Assembly: GCA_004380135.1 (NCBI GenBank)
Contig: QXCR01000033.1
Location: 62,001 to 126,000 of the forward strand
Length of the DNA: 64,000 nucleotides
Origin: Stemphylium vesicarium
Lineage: Eukaryota; Ascomycota; Dothideomycetes; Pleosporales; Pleosporaceae
Direction of reading: 5' to 3'
Shown: one piece after another, positions 44,551 through 53,681 of the stretch
Layout: each line of letters begins with the position of its first letter
Position numbering within the stretch: the first letter of the stretch is position 1
The notes under the pieces: generated by a model
The model's input: only the letters and a program-made list of their open reading frames with translations
Told to the model about the DNA's origin: nothing
Databases searched by the model: none
Position numbers and translations under genes: made by a program

Positions 44551-45508
44551 GTTGCGACAAGCTCATGGGATTGGAGATTGTGAGGCGGGCGGGGCCTATC
44601 ACCGTCTTGTGGGAGATGGGACGAATTCCAGGCGGGATAAAATTATGTAGTCAGGTAGCACTGTCACATGAAGTCTTAGATATGCGTCTTGACTCGTATC
44701 ATTCGTGATAGCTACCTATAACCATTGGGTGCGGAGGTGCGGAGGTGCGGCGGAGGTGCTGGGGTGTGAATATGCACTGCGCAAAAAACTCAGGTACAAG
44801 AGAAGCGCGCGATGACGAGCCGGAGCCACACTATAGGAAGATGCTATATACAAGGGAGGAGAAAGAATGGTACGGGTGCAGGAGACAGGCAGATATCCAT
44901 GGCCAGCCAGCGCATCATAGAATATGGGTGGCGGGACGTCGCGAAAGAGATGGCTGGAGGTGGGCAGCGTCTGGCATGGGCAGGGCCGCCTCCACACACG
45001 GCACCCTTGGAGCTTGGAAGCGTAGGGCAAGCGGTAAGGCGGGAGCGGCTGCCGGCCAAAAGGGGGAAGGCGCACCTCGGGGGTCCATGGTAGGCGGCGG
45101 CGCTGCTGGTGCTGGAGGGTCAAACATCGACGTTTCACCGGAAGCCTGTCGACTGCACCAGTCCAACAACACCAGCATCCGTCGAGGGGAAAACTCTTCC
45201 TTTGTCCGCAGCACCTCGAGAGCGCAGCACCGCCCAGTATTTATTTGCTGCCTGCACATCACTCGGCGCCGATACGCGTGTCCGCCCTTATCCACTCGAA
45301 TACCCCCGGTCGCCGTAATCTGGCTCCTCAATAAGCTGAATACATATCCTTTCGCACTCCGTACTACCACAGTATCCTCAATTCTCACCCAGGGCTCGCG
45401 CACCTCGCAGAATCACGGTCGCCTACCACGTGGAAACAACTTCCTATATATAACTGAAGATACATGACCGCAGCCGGCTGCTCATAATCTCCTTTCGGCG
45501 TCTTCGCC
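44551..45508. other. divergent intergenic region, PhoD-like gene/KEX2
   Basis: No convincing gene occurs in this 958-bp gap. A GCGGAGGT-type short tandem repeat lies at 44731-44758. Near the KEX2 start are an E-box-like CCACGTGG at 45426-45433 and a TATATATAA at 45445-45453, 56 bp before the ATG. Both are candidate promoter elements. Confidence 0.5.
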
Positions 45509-48046
45509 ATGCGCATTCACATCTGGGGGCTGCTGTCGGCGGCGACTCTCGCTGCAGCAGGAAACCACCTTCCTCCTCGCAACTACACAAGCCACGACTA
45601 TTATGCCATCCACATCTCCCCGTCTGCATCTCCATCAGACCTCGCCGCCCATCTCGGGCTGACGTACGACGGCCCCTTCGGCTCCCTCGAGGATCACCAT
45701 GTCTTCAAGGCGCCGAAGCACGAAAACGATATTGTAGACGACGCACAACAAGAACTCAAGCGACGGCGACGGAAGCGCGAAGTGGGGCTCGAGCATCACC
45801 CGCTTGATCACATTCACTTCACCCAAAAGCAAAAGCTCAAGCCCCGGCACTGGAAGCGCAGCGTGATCCCCGAGCGGCCAGCACGGGCTAAGCCAGAGGT
45901 CACGGACGCCATCACGGCGCAGCGCGAGGTCGCCAGCAAGCTCAACATCAAGGATCCTATTTTCGAGGAGCAATGGCATCTGTTCAACGTAAAGTCGCGT
46001 GGAAACGACATCAACGTCACCGGTGTCTGGCTGCAGGGCATCACGGGCGAGGGCGTCACCGCATGCGTTGTCGACGATGGTTTGGATTATACCAGTAATG
46101 ACTTGAAAGACAACTTCTTCGCTGAAGGCTCTCACGACTACAACGATCACGAAGACCTACCCACCCCGAAACTCTCCGACGACCGACATGGAACAAGATG
46201 TGCTGGAGAGATCGCCGCAGGCAAGAACGATGCTTGTGGGCTCGGACTTGCCTACGACGCCAAGATCTCGGGTGTGCGCATTCTCTCGGGCGACATCACA
46301 GACATGGATGAGGCGCTCGCGATCAACTACGAGATGCAGAAGAATGACATCTACTCCTGCTCGTGGGGTCCGCCCGACGATGGCAAGACCATGCAGGCAC
46401 CTGACATTCTTATTGAGAAGGCCATGGTGAACGCTGTCCAAAAGGGCCGTGGCGGCAAGGGTTCCATCTACGTCTTCGCAGCAGGCAATGGCGCTGCCAG
46501 CGACGACAACTGCAACTTTGACGGTTACACCAACAGTATTTACAGCATCACCGTCGGTGCCATCGACCAAAACGACGCGCACCCATACTACTCTGAGGCG
46601 TGTTCTGCCCAACTAGTCGTAACCTACAGCAGCGGTGGCGGGGATGCTATCCACACAACTGACGTTGGTGCGAACAAGTGCACGAACCTGCACGGAGGTA
46701 CATCTGCTGCCGGCCCAATTGGTGTTGGAGTCTTCGCCTTGGCACTGCAGGCCCGTCCCGAGCTCACATGGCGTGACATGCAATGGCTCGCCGTCATGAC
46801 GGCCGTACCCTTGGATACCCCCAGTGACTGGACCAAGACCTCGATCGATCGCATGTTCAGCCACCAGTTTGGTTACGGAAAGCTCGATGCCTACGCAATT
46901 GTCGAAAAGGCGAAGACCTGGAAACTCGTCAAGCCTCAAGCATGGTTCTATTCGCCCTGGATGCATGTCAGGAAGGCGATCCCCGAAGGCAACCAGGGCC
47001 TCGCCAGTTCTTTTGAGGTCACTGAAGACATGCTCAAGGACGCAAACTTTGAGCGCGTTGAGCACATTACCCTAACCATGAACGTAGAGCACCAGCGTCG
47101 CGGAGATCTCAGTGTCGAGCTGCGGTCCCCCAACGGCATGGTCTCCCACCTCTCAACCGCACGCCGCGACGATGAAGCGCCTTACGGCTACATCGACTGG
47201 ACCTTCATGTCTGTCGCTCACTGGGGCGAAAGCGCCGTCGGCAAGTGGACCGTGATCATCAAGGACGTCAAAGCCGGCAATGGCAAGACGGGCACATTTA
47301 CAGACTGGAAGTTGCGCCTCTGGGGCGAATCCATCGACGCATCCAAAGCCAAGCCCCGCCCACTGCCCGACAAGCACGAAGATGACGACCACGACAAGAT
47401 TGATGACCATCCCGCGCATACCACCAGTGTCGTTGTCCCCACTGGTACTGCACCTACTATCACCTCTGTTCCACATGATCACCCCGATCGCCCCATTAAC
47501 CAAAAGCCCACTCCCACTCCAGCTACGGCTACGGCTAACGGTGGTGCACAGAGTACAGTTACCGCAGCACCTAGTGCCACGGCATCTGCAACTCCAGCCG
47601 AAAACTTCCTGCCCAGCCCCTTCCCCTCGTTCGGTGTGTCCAAACGCACGCAAATCTGGATCTACGGCGCTCTCGCCCTGATCCTTGTTTTCATTGCTGG
47701 TCTCTGCACATACCTCTTCATCGCCCGACGTAAGCGCATGAAGGACTCGCGTGATGCGTACGAATTTGAAGTGCTGGATGGCGATGAAGATAGGGATGAT
47801 GCGGGCTTGCTTTCTGGTGCTGGAGCTGGTGGCAGGAAGAAGCGCGCGAAGAGGGGTGGCGAGTTGTATGATGCTTTTGCGGGCGAGTCTGATGAGGATT
47901 TGCTAAGCGACGATGAGGGAGATGAGGGTCCATACAGGGATACGGAACGTTTTAACGAAAAGTATGCGCAGAATGAGGACAGTGATGGAGAGGATGAAGA
48001 GGAGGGTAGTAGCAGTGGTGCCAGCTCGGCAGGCAAGAGGCAGTAG
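45509..48046 (+). CDS. KEX2: kexin, Golgi proprotein convertase
   Basis: Single exon, 845 residues. A signal peptide (first 18 residues) is followed by a pro-region ending in basic residues (HWKRSV near 115). The subtilisin-like domain shows Asp in VVDDGLD near 189, His in RHGTRCAGE near 226 and Ser in GGTSAAGP near 399. The P-domain follows (EHITLTMNVEHQRRGDLSVEL). Then come a Ser/Thr/Pro-rich stalk, one membrane span near 715-738 (IYGALALILVFIAGLCTYL) and an acidic cytosolic tail with a YDAF sorting-type motif. It cleaves after Lys-Arg or Arg-Arg in the late Golgi and matures secreted enzymes and peptide pheromones. Confidence 0.97.
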   Translation: MRIHIWGLLSAATLAAAGNHLPPRNYTSHDYYAIHISPSASPSDLAAHLGLTYDGPFGSLEDHHVFKAPKHENDIVDDAQQELKRRRRKREVGLEHHPLDHIHFTQKQKLKPRHWKRSVIPERPARAKPEVTDAITAQREVASKLNIKDPIFEEQWHLFNVKSRGNDINVTGVWLQGITGEGVTACVVDDGLDYTSNDLKDNFFAEGSHDYNDHEDLPTPKLSDDRHGTRCAGEIAAGKNDACGLGLAYDAKISGVRILSGDITDMDEALAINYEMQKNDIYSCSWGPPDDGKTMQAPDILIEKAMVNAVQKGRGGKGSIYVFAAGNGAASDDNCNFDGYTNSIYSITVGAIDQNDAHPYYSEACSAQLVVTYSSGGGDAIHTTDVGANKCTNLHGGTSAAGPIGVGVFALALQARPELTWRDMQWLAVMTAVPLDTPSDWTKTSIDRMFSHQFGYGKLDAYAIVEKAKTWKLVKPQAWFYSPWMHVRKAIPEGNQGLASSFEVTEDMLKDANFERVEHITLTMNVEHQRRGDLSVELRSPNGMVSHLSTARRDDEAPYGYIDWTFMSVAHWGESAVGKWTVIIKDVKAGNGKTGTFTDWKLRLWGESIDASKAKPRPLPDKHEDDDHDKIDDHPAHTTSVVVPTGTAPTITSVPHDHPDRPINQKPTPTPATATANGGAQSTVTAAPSATASATPAENFLPSPFPSFGVSKRTQIWIYGALALILVFIAGLCTYLFIARRKRMKDSRDAYEFEVLDGDEDRDDAGLLSGAGAGGRKKRAKRGGELYDAFAGESDEDLLSDDEGDEGPYRDTERFNEKYAQNEDSDGEDEEEGSSSGASSAGKRQ

Positions 48047-48304
48047 GAACGTCTTCGATCCTAGCTCTGGCTTTCAAGCGTGTTTGGTTTGGTTCACAAT
48101 GGTTATCGCGAATCGATCATTGGGCGGCGTCGTTCTTTTGCTCATGCTCTTTAGACCACGAGCAAGACCCTTCATGGTGATGTTTGGAACGATACAGCAT
48201 TGAAGTCTAGCACTTGTAACATCGTAGTCTCATGAGGAACATAGCGGGGGGTATCATTATTGCACACGAAATATATATAACTTTTCCAACCAAAAAACAA
48301 CAAT

Positions 48305-49519
48305 CTAAGCCACCTTTCTTCCCACGTTGCCCACACCTTTTCCTACCACACTAACGACAATCTCCTCTTTCTCACCTCCCGCTTCCCGGAAGCCCCATGC
48401 GCTGCCGCCGAAGACTTTTGAATCCCTTGCTAATTGTATGATCTCTTCGCTGCCGAGGACATCTTTGCCCAGCGCCACTCTGCCGACATCTTCACTACCC
48501 ATGGCCATGAGCATGAGCACTGTGGGTGCGGCTACATTCTCTATGCAGCCACCCTGTGATATCTTCTCAAGAAGCTGATAGGCGCACTGCTTGCCAATCT
48601 CGTCTGCGGGGACACCGCCATCAGGTGGTGAACACACGTCGGCCGAGTATATACAGCCAGTGCTGCTCTCGGCGACCAAACTGATACCAAAGCCGACAGC
48701 TCCCTTGACCTTGCCCGAAGCGTGGCCCTTGGCATTTGTAGGTATCAGCGGCGCGGCACTCGCGTCAGAGAAGATGTACGTATCCGGTACGAACTTGTTT
48801 AGGATACCCCTCGCGGTGAAGGTCATACGCTCATTGTTGGTCTTGGGGACCTCGACGCAGTACGCCACACCGCGGATCTTCTTGACCCTACCGGGGTTCA
48901 ACAGGTGCAGGGTCTTGGGCAAGCGGACCTGATGGTTAAAGACGAGCTGGACTTCGCCGCCTGCGCCTTTCCCTCCGGCGGGGGCGCACGAACGCTTGAG
49001 GATGCGCAGCTCGATGTTTCGCTCAATGGCAAAGTTCTTGTACAGCGGGAGTATGGCGGTGCGCACCGTGTCTGCGGAAACGTCGCCTGCAATTGTCGAC
49101 GCGGTGACGCAGCCTTCGCCGTGGAAAATGACGTTCATGTTGCCCTTGCTGAAAGGAGCCAGCATGCAGAGAGGAATCAGCCACCAGCTTACTCCTCGCT
49201 TCCTGCATTCGGCCGGTATCTCGTGTCGGATTACTCCTCCGCTTGCTCCTAGGCCCTCGGCCGAGCCTGTGATCAGCCCTGGGCGGTAGACGAGCGTGGT
49301 GCCCGTCATGCTGAATTGTATCTGCGAGCCATTCGTCACCGAGTCGAGCAGGCGGACGAAGTTTGTTTCATGACGTGTAAGACCGGGGTTGGTCGAGGAA
49401 GAGCGAATTTGCGATATGCGAACAGGTCGGCCGGTGAGGGTGGCGAGGAGGAGGCGCGATATCAGGTGGCGATGGCCGGTGAAGTTGAGCGGCTGCTGGA
49501 GGGATTCATCTAGAGCCAT
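48305..49519 (-). CDS. RCL1: RCL1, RNA 3'-terminal phosphate cyclase-like 18S rRNA processing factor
   Basis: Single exon, 404 residues. The RTC fold is shown by FTGHRHLISRLLLATLTGRPV at the N-terminus, TRHETNFVRLLDSVTNG, and the GGEVQLVF and KIRGVAYCVEVP segments. The catalytic His of true cyclases (in the HxxxQ region near the C-terminus) is absent: the equivalent stretch reads CIENVAAPTVLMLMA, so it is Rcl1 rather than RtcA. Rcl1 binds Bms1 and acts in pre-18S processing in the SSU processome. It starts 255 bp from the divergent RTC4 gene. Confidence 0.93.
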   Translation of the reverse strand: MALDESLQQPLNFTGHRHLISRLLLATLTGRPVRISQIRSSSTNPGLTRHETNFVRLLDSVTNGSQIQFSMTGTTLVYRPGLITGSAEGLGASGGVIRHEIPAECRKRGVSWWLIPLCMLAPFSKGNMNVIFHGEGCVTASTIAGDVSADTVRTAILPLYKNFAIERNIELRILKRSCAPAGGKGAGGEVQLVFNHQVRLPKTLHLLNPGRVKKIRGVAYCVEVPKTNNERMTFTARGILNKFVPDTYIFSDASAAPLIPTNAKGHASGKVKGAVGFGISLVAESSTGCIYSADVCSPPDGGVPADEIGKQCAYQLLEKISQGGCIENVAAPTVLMLMAMGSEDVGRVALGKDVLGSEEIIQLARDSKVFGGSAWGFREAGGEKEEIVVSVVGKGVGNVGRKVA

Positions 49520-49607
49520 TGTGAGGACGTGTTGAGGGTTTGGTGGTGATTGAGAGGGTTTGCGACAAGTCGTTTAGGTAACTTTTTTTGGCGGAGCTCG
49601 GGCAAGG

Positions 49608-49617
49608 TTATCGATAA
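49608..49617. promoter_or_regulatory. palindromic TTATCGATAA upstream of RCL1/RTC4
   Basis: A perfect 10-bp palindrome 89 bp upstream of the RCL1 start, followed by GACGGCTAGCGC. It resembles the longer palindrome plus GACGCGCTAAG upstream of KRE33. It could serve either divergent gene. Confidence 0.45.
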
Positions 49618-49774
49618 GACGGCTAGCGCAAACGCGGTGTTCGCGTCTCCCGAGGTCGCGTTGCATGAACCACCCTCTGCGTCTCCGGATACTTGAGTAG
49701 ACCAGCACTAGTGTCGCTCTTTACTCTCGCTATTCTCATTTGTATATAATTTGATTGCGCCGTTTCATGCGACA

Positions 49775-51439
49775 ATGGCGGGTCTGACTAGGGGTGGGGC
49801 TCGTCCGCTGCTCAAGACCGTAGGTGGAAAGCGGCATGCGGTCGACGAAGATCACGAAGAGCCGACGCCAAAGAGACGAGCGCATGCCGACGCCTCTGCC
49901 CGGAAGACACAAGAAGAATCAGACATCAATGCAGAACCTCTTTCCTCCGACGATGAATTGCGCCCTCCCCCGCCCCGACCAGCCAAGACGTCGAACCCCA
50001 TTATACCAGCACCTAGCAGTGTGGACACGGAGTTGAAGAGACCACAGAAGAAGGCTGCTAAGAAGAGCGCATCGATACGAGCACCAGCGAGAGGGGTGTA
50101 TCAGAACAGTCGAGTGCACAAGGCGACCAATCGACTGGAAGACAAGGAGAATACCCCCACGTCGTCCGCTGCATCCGCTAGCGACACCCCAATTCAATGG
50201 GGTATGGAACATGTTTCTCAGAAGAACAACAAGAATGCCAAGGGATATGGGTCAAAGACGAAGAATATACATGCACCGGTACCGAAGAAGTTTGGCAAAG
50301 CAGCGTCAAAGGACATGGCGCGGACTTATGGCTCTGCAAGTAAACTGAAGGGCAAACCTCCGCCTCCAGATTCGGACAGCGACTCAGAGATTTCCATGTT
50401 GGACAATGAGGAACTCGAGAAGCTTGCAGAGGAGGTGAATGGCCAGGAAATACCCGAGGATACAGAATTACGCAGAGTGGGGAATAAACCAAAACACACC
50501 AAGACCGCAGCCAGCAGCGTTAAAGCTGCTCCTCTGGACGCCGACGAGCTATCCGAAGTACTCGATTCAATACCAAAAAGTCCTGGTACGCGAAAGTCGA
50601 AGAAAGCAGCCAGAAACGCCCAGCTCTTTGAACAACTTAACTCGTGGAAGGAGAGCCACGACATTCCATCCTCGCAACCAGATTCCAGCGCACCCCAGGA
50701 AGCCCTCGAAGACGTCAGCAACTACATAGAACGGCTCCCCCAGGTAGAAGAGGAAGGATCGCGATGCACACTATGCAGCCAGTCCGTCGACCAAGAAGAC
50801 TACTGGGCCTTCTGGCGCGGCAAAGAAAAAACCGTGAAAAACAAATCCGCCTTCTGCCACCTCCACAAGAAGCTATCAGCCCAGCAACAGTACAGCGAAA
50901 AGGGGTACCCAGAGATAGATTGGAAAGCCCTTCCCAGACGAATCCGCAGAAACAAAGCCGCCCTCTCCCAAATCCTCAACAACACGCGACCGAGCCATCA
51001 CCGAGACCGCTACGAGCCTTTAGCCGTAACCGGAAAAGCCGCCGCCGTGCCCTCCTGCCGAAAAGACCTCTCCGCATCCAAACAAGAGGAACTAGCCTCC
51101 TACGCCCTCGACGAGCGCGCCGCGTACCCGGGCTACTACGGCCCCCACGGCCGCCGCGTCATCACCGAGAACGTCATGGATATTCTCAAAGCCGAGATTA
51201 AAACTTGTAAAGACCGTGTTGTCCAGGCTTCGGGTATCGCGGCTTTTGTCCAGGCCGTCATGGTGCCTGAGGTGGCTGTTTTACTCATCATGGAGGATTG
51301 TGATGTTGATGCCGAGGATGCCGAGGGGATTCGCGGGGATACGTATGAGATGGGGTTGTTGTTGCATGAGGAGATTGAGGATCAGCTTGAGAGGCGGCCG
51401 GAGGATGATAGTGATGCTGAGAATGAGTATTTGCAGTGA
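49775..51439 (+). CDS. RTC4: RTC4-domain protein
   Basis: Single exon, 554 residues from the ATG at 49775 in good context (GCGACAATGG). The N-terminal 300 residues are basic/acidic low complexity, likely disordered and nuclear. The C-terminal RTC4 domain starts near 330 with RCTLCSQSVDQEDYWAFW, continues FCHLHKKLSAQQQY and PEIDWKALPRRI, and ends VMVPEVAVLLIMEDCDVD. In yeast, RTC4 was found as a modifier of telomere capping; the biochemical role is not established. It is divergent from RCL1. Confidence 0.85.
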   Translation: MAGLTRGGARPLLKTVGGKRHAVDEDHEEPTPKRRAHADASARKTQEESDINAEPLSSDDELRPPPPRPAKTSNPIIPAPSSVDTELKRPQKKAAKKSASIRAPARGVYQNSRVHKATNRLEDKENTPTSSAASASDTPIQWGMEHVSQKNNKNAKGYGSKTKNIHAPVPKKFGKAASKDMARTYGSASKLKGKPPPPDSDSDSEISMLDNEELEKLAEEVNGQEIPEDTELRRVGNKPKHTKTAASSVKAAPLDADELSEVLDSIPKSPGTRKSKKAARNAQLFEQLNSWKESHDIPSSQPDSSAPQEALEDVSNYIERLPQVEEEGSRCTLCSQSVDQEDYWAFWRGKEKTVKNKSAFCHLHKKLSAQQQYSEKGYPEIDWKALPRRIRRNKAALSQILNNTRPSHHRDRYEPLAVTGKAAAVPSCRKDLSASKQEELASYALDERAAYPGYYGPHGRRVITENVMDILKAEIKTCKDRVVQASGIAAFVQAVMVPEVAVLLIMEDCDVDAEDAEGIRGDTYEMGLLLHEEIEDQLERRPEDDSDAENEYLQ

Positions 51440-53681
51440 TGAGACTGAGAGGGGGTGGTTGTTTCTGGGAACTTTTTAAGATTGTTTTGTAGTTTTTTGC
51501 GAATCTTTCGGTGTCGTCTGCGTTGCGAAGCGTTGACTTGGCCTGCGGGTTAGCATTGTATTTGTATTCTGATACCCAAATAATAGGTTTCGAGCCGCTT
51601 TCATCGCGCGGAATATTGAACTCTCTTGTACCGGCGGCTGTCCATGCCATAATGTGCTGTGAGGTTTCAGTCACTGTCGACCATTTACAACACATGTACA
51701 CTCCCTACGTCTTCCGATCTTCTCTGGTCACTCAGCCCAGCTGCAAACACTCCCCTGTTAGCGCCTGCACTTCTCCCAGAAATACACCTTCTCCGTCACA
51801 CTTTCCATTTCTTCATCCCTCTCTTGCAATCCCCCCACTCGAAAAAGAATAATGAAAAGATCATGTTCTGCCTCTCCAAAGATACTCCTACACTCTACAT
51901 GTCCTTGCTGTCCCTCCGTCTACTTTGAAAAAACATCATTGACACGCATATGTGCCACTTGTTCTTAAGATCATTCTATAAAAAAACTCGCCTTCTCTCT
52001 CTATGAACGGGGTTTAAAGACAAGAGAGAGCTCTTAGTAGGAAAACGGTCGACCGAAATGTACATGGGTGGACGAGAAGAGATTATTAGACGCGCATGTG
52101 CCGGTGGTGGGGAGAGCACTAGTATCAAGTTGAAATTATCGGACAGAAAGATGATGTCGGGAGTCGCCCGCTGGAGAGTTTGGGGTTTATAAAAGCTTCT
52201 TTGTATCGAGACCTCGAACCTTTATTCATACAAGCGGTCGGTGTTTGATCAAAAATGGAAAATCACAGCCCAATGGTTTGTTCCGAAAGCATTTATCAAA
52301 CGTATCATGTACGTTTTCGCTCACCTTCCAAAAATACTACTTACTGCAGCGCGTTCCTGGGTCTCCAAAAACTGAGACCTTATGTACCTATGTCTGCGGC
52401 CTCTGCTCTTCTCTAAAAATAATCCCATTGAGGCGGTATGCCGTGGAGTGGGTAGAAAAGCTATAAGTAGCCTGCGATGTATTTTCCGGCCCCAAGTGGA
52501 TTGTCAATTTACCTGGTCGCTTTCCCTCAAAATCTTAAAATACATACCTGAGCGACGTATGTTGGGAGGTACGCGGAAACGGGTGTATAAAAGAACCTCT
52601 CGCGCCTTTCCTAGTCTTCACTTCTATACTCCAACTTCCTATCTTGAAGACTAAAGAAGCGACGAATTATCCCTATGGTCTCGTTCTAAAAACCATACTG
52701 CGAAAGAATCATGAGTTTCGCTGGACCGCCCCCTTTTCCCTAAAGTGTACCGAGGACTCTGAAATACCACACTCTACACTTTCTACCTACCTCGAGAAAC
52801 TATCACAAGGCCAATTCATGTCCGGTGCCATCTTCTTAGTCTAAAAGAAAATCCAAAGAGCCAGAAGGAAAGTTTGATGTCTTCTTCTCCAAGCTTGTGA
52901 ATAAAAATATCTCCCGGGGTCGTTTGCGCTATGGAAGCTATACACGTCTCTTCAAATGGCACGATGTTCCACTGTTAGCATGACATATCCGTCGTCAGTC
53001 GTGTGATAGGCACGTGTATTGATTTTTACAAGAAGTGAGGTCACGTGACCCTGCATCTTTCCTACAAAAACAAGGCATCTCGCTATATGTGAGGTCGCGT
53101 GACCTCACTTCTTCCCACACTTGGGCATCACCTCATGAAGTCACGAGACCTTACAGGATATGAGCTCCCATGATATTCTCCAACCAGAAAGCTAGAGAAC
53201 TTAAAGAAAACACAGTACATATACACTCGATGTGGTCTTCCTTGGAGAGAAAAGCTCAAAGGAAGCATCAAATGGTCGAGCAGGCGTTTTCCTCCAGTTT
53301 CAGGTAGGAAGCAGGAAGCAGAGAGAAACATGGGACGTCTTGATCGTTTTTCCTTTCTTTTCTTTTTTGAATGCCAACATGGGATAGAAAGAAGTGGAGG
53401 AAAGAGGAAACAGGAAGTGAGGAACCGGAAAGAAGGAGGAATTTTTATACCCAGACCCGTCCCTCGACGAAAGAAGAAAAAATATAATATATCATGTGGA
53501 CGAAATGGTAACAACATATCGTTATGTAACGGGTATATTTCATTTCGCAAATTGCACCAGATCATATGCTGGCATACATCTCCCTTTCACAAAGCTTTTA
53601 AGCCCCCTCTTTGCCTCCAAAGGCTTTGCGTTGACGCCATTACTCCAATACATGATATTACAAGCTTTTTCCCCCTAATAC
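51440..53681. other. 2.2-kb gene-poor region between RTC4 and SNU114
   Basis: No open frame with recognisable content occurs, although the two flanking genes converge on it and would need only short 3' flanks. It is A/T-richer than its neighbours. It contains two TATAAAAG boxes (52188-52195 and 52586-52593) and an inverted repeat with CACGTG palindromes near 53030-53113. Possible contents are a non-coding RNA, a degenerate mobile element or a fast-evolving small gene; the sequence does not decide. Confidence 0.5.
53030..53113. repeat. inverted repeat with GAGGTCACGTGAC-type arms
   Basis: The left arm 53030-53049 and right arm 53094-53113 are reverse complements at 19 of 20 bases, separated by 44 bp. 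The left arm contains the 12-bp perfect palindrome GGTCACGTGACC (53039-53050). The right side contains an 8-bp stem GTGAGGTC/GACCTCAC around a GCGT loop (53089-53108). A third related AAGTCACGAGACC is at 53139-53151. No target-site duplication was recognised, so a MITE is possible but unproven; clustered bHLH (E-box) sites are the alternative. Confidence 0.6.

Noticed and set aside
44745..45467. 240-codon plus-strand frame upstream of KEX2
   Set aside because: Low-complexity Arg/Gly composition, no domain, overlaps the probable KEX2 promoter and leader.
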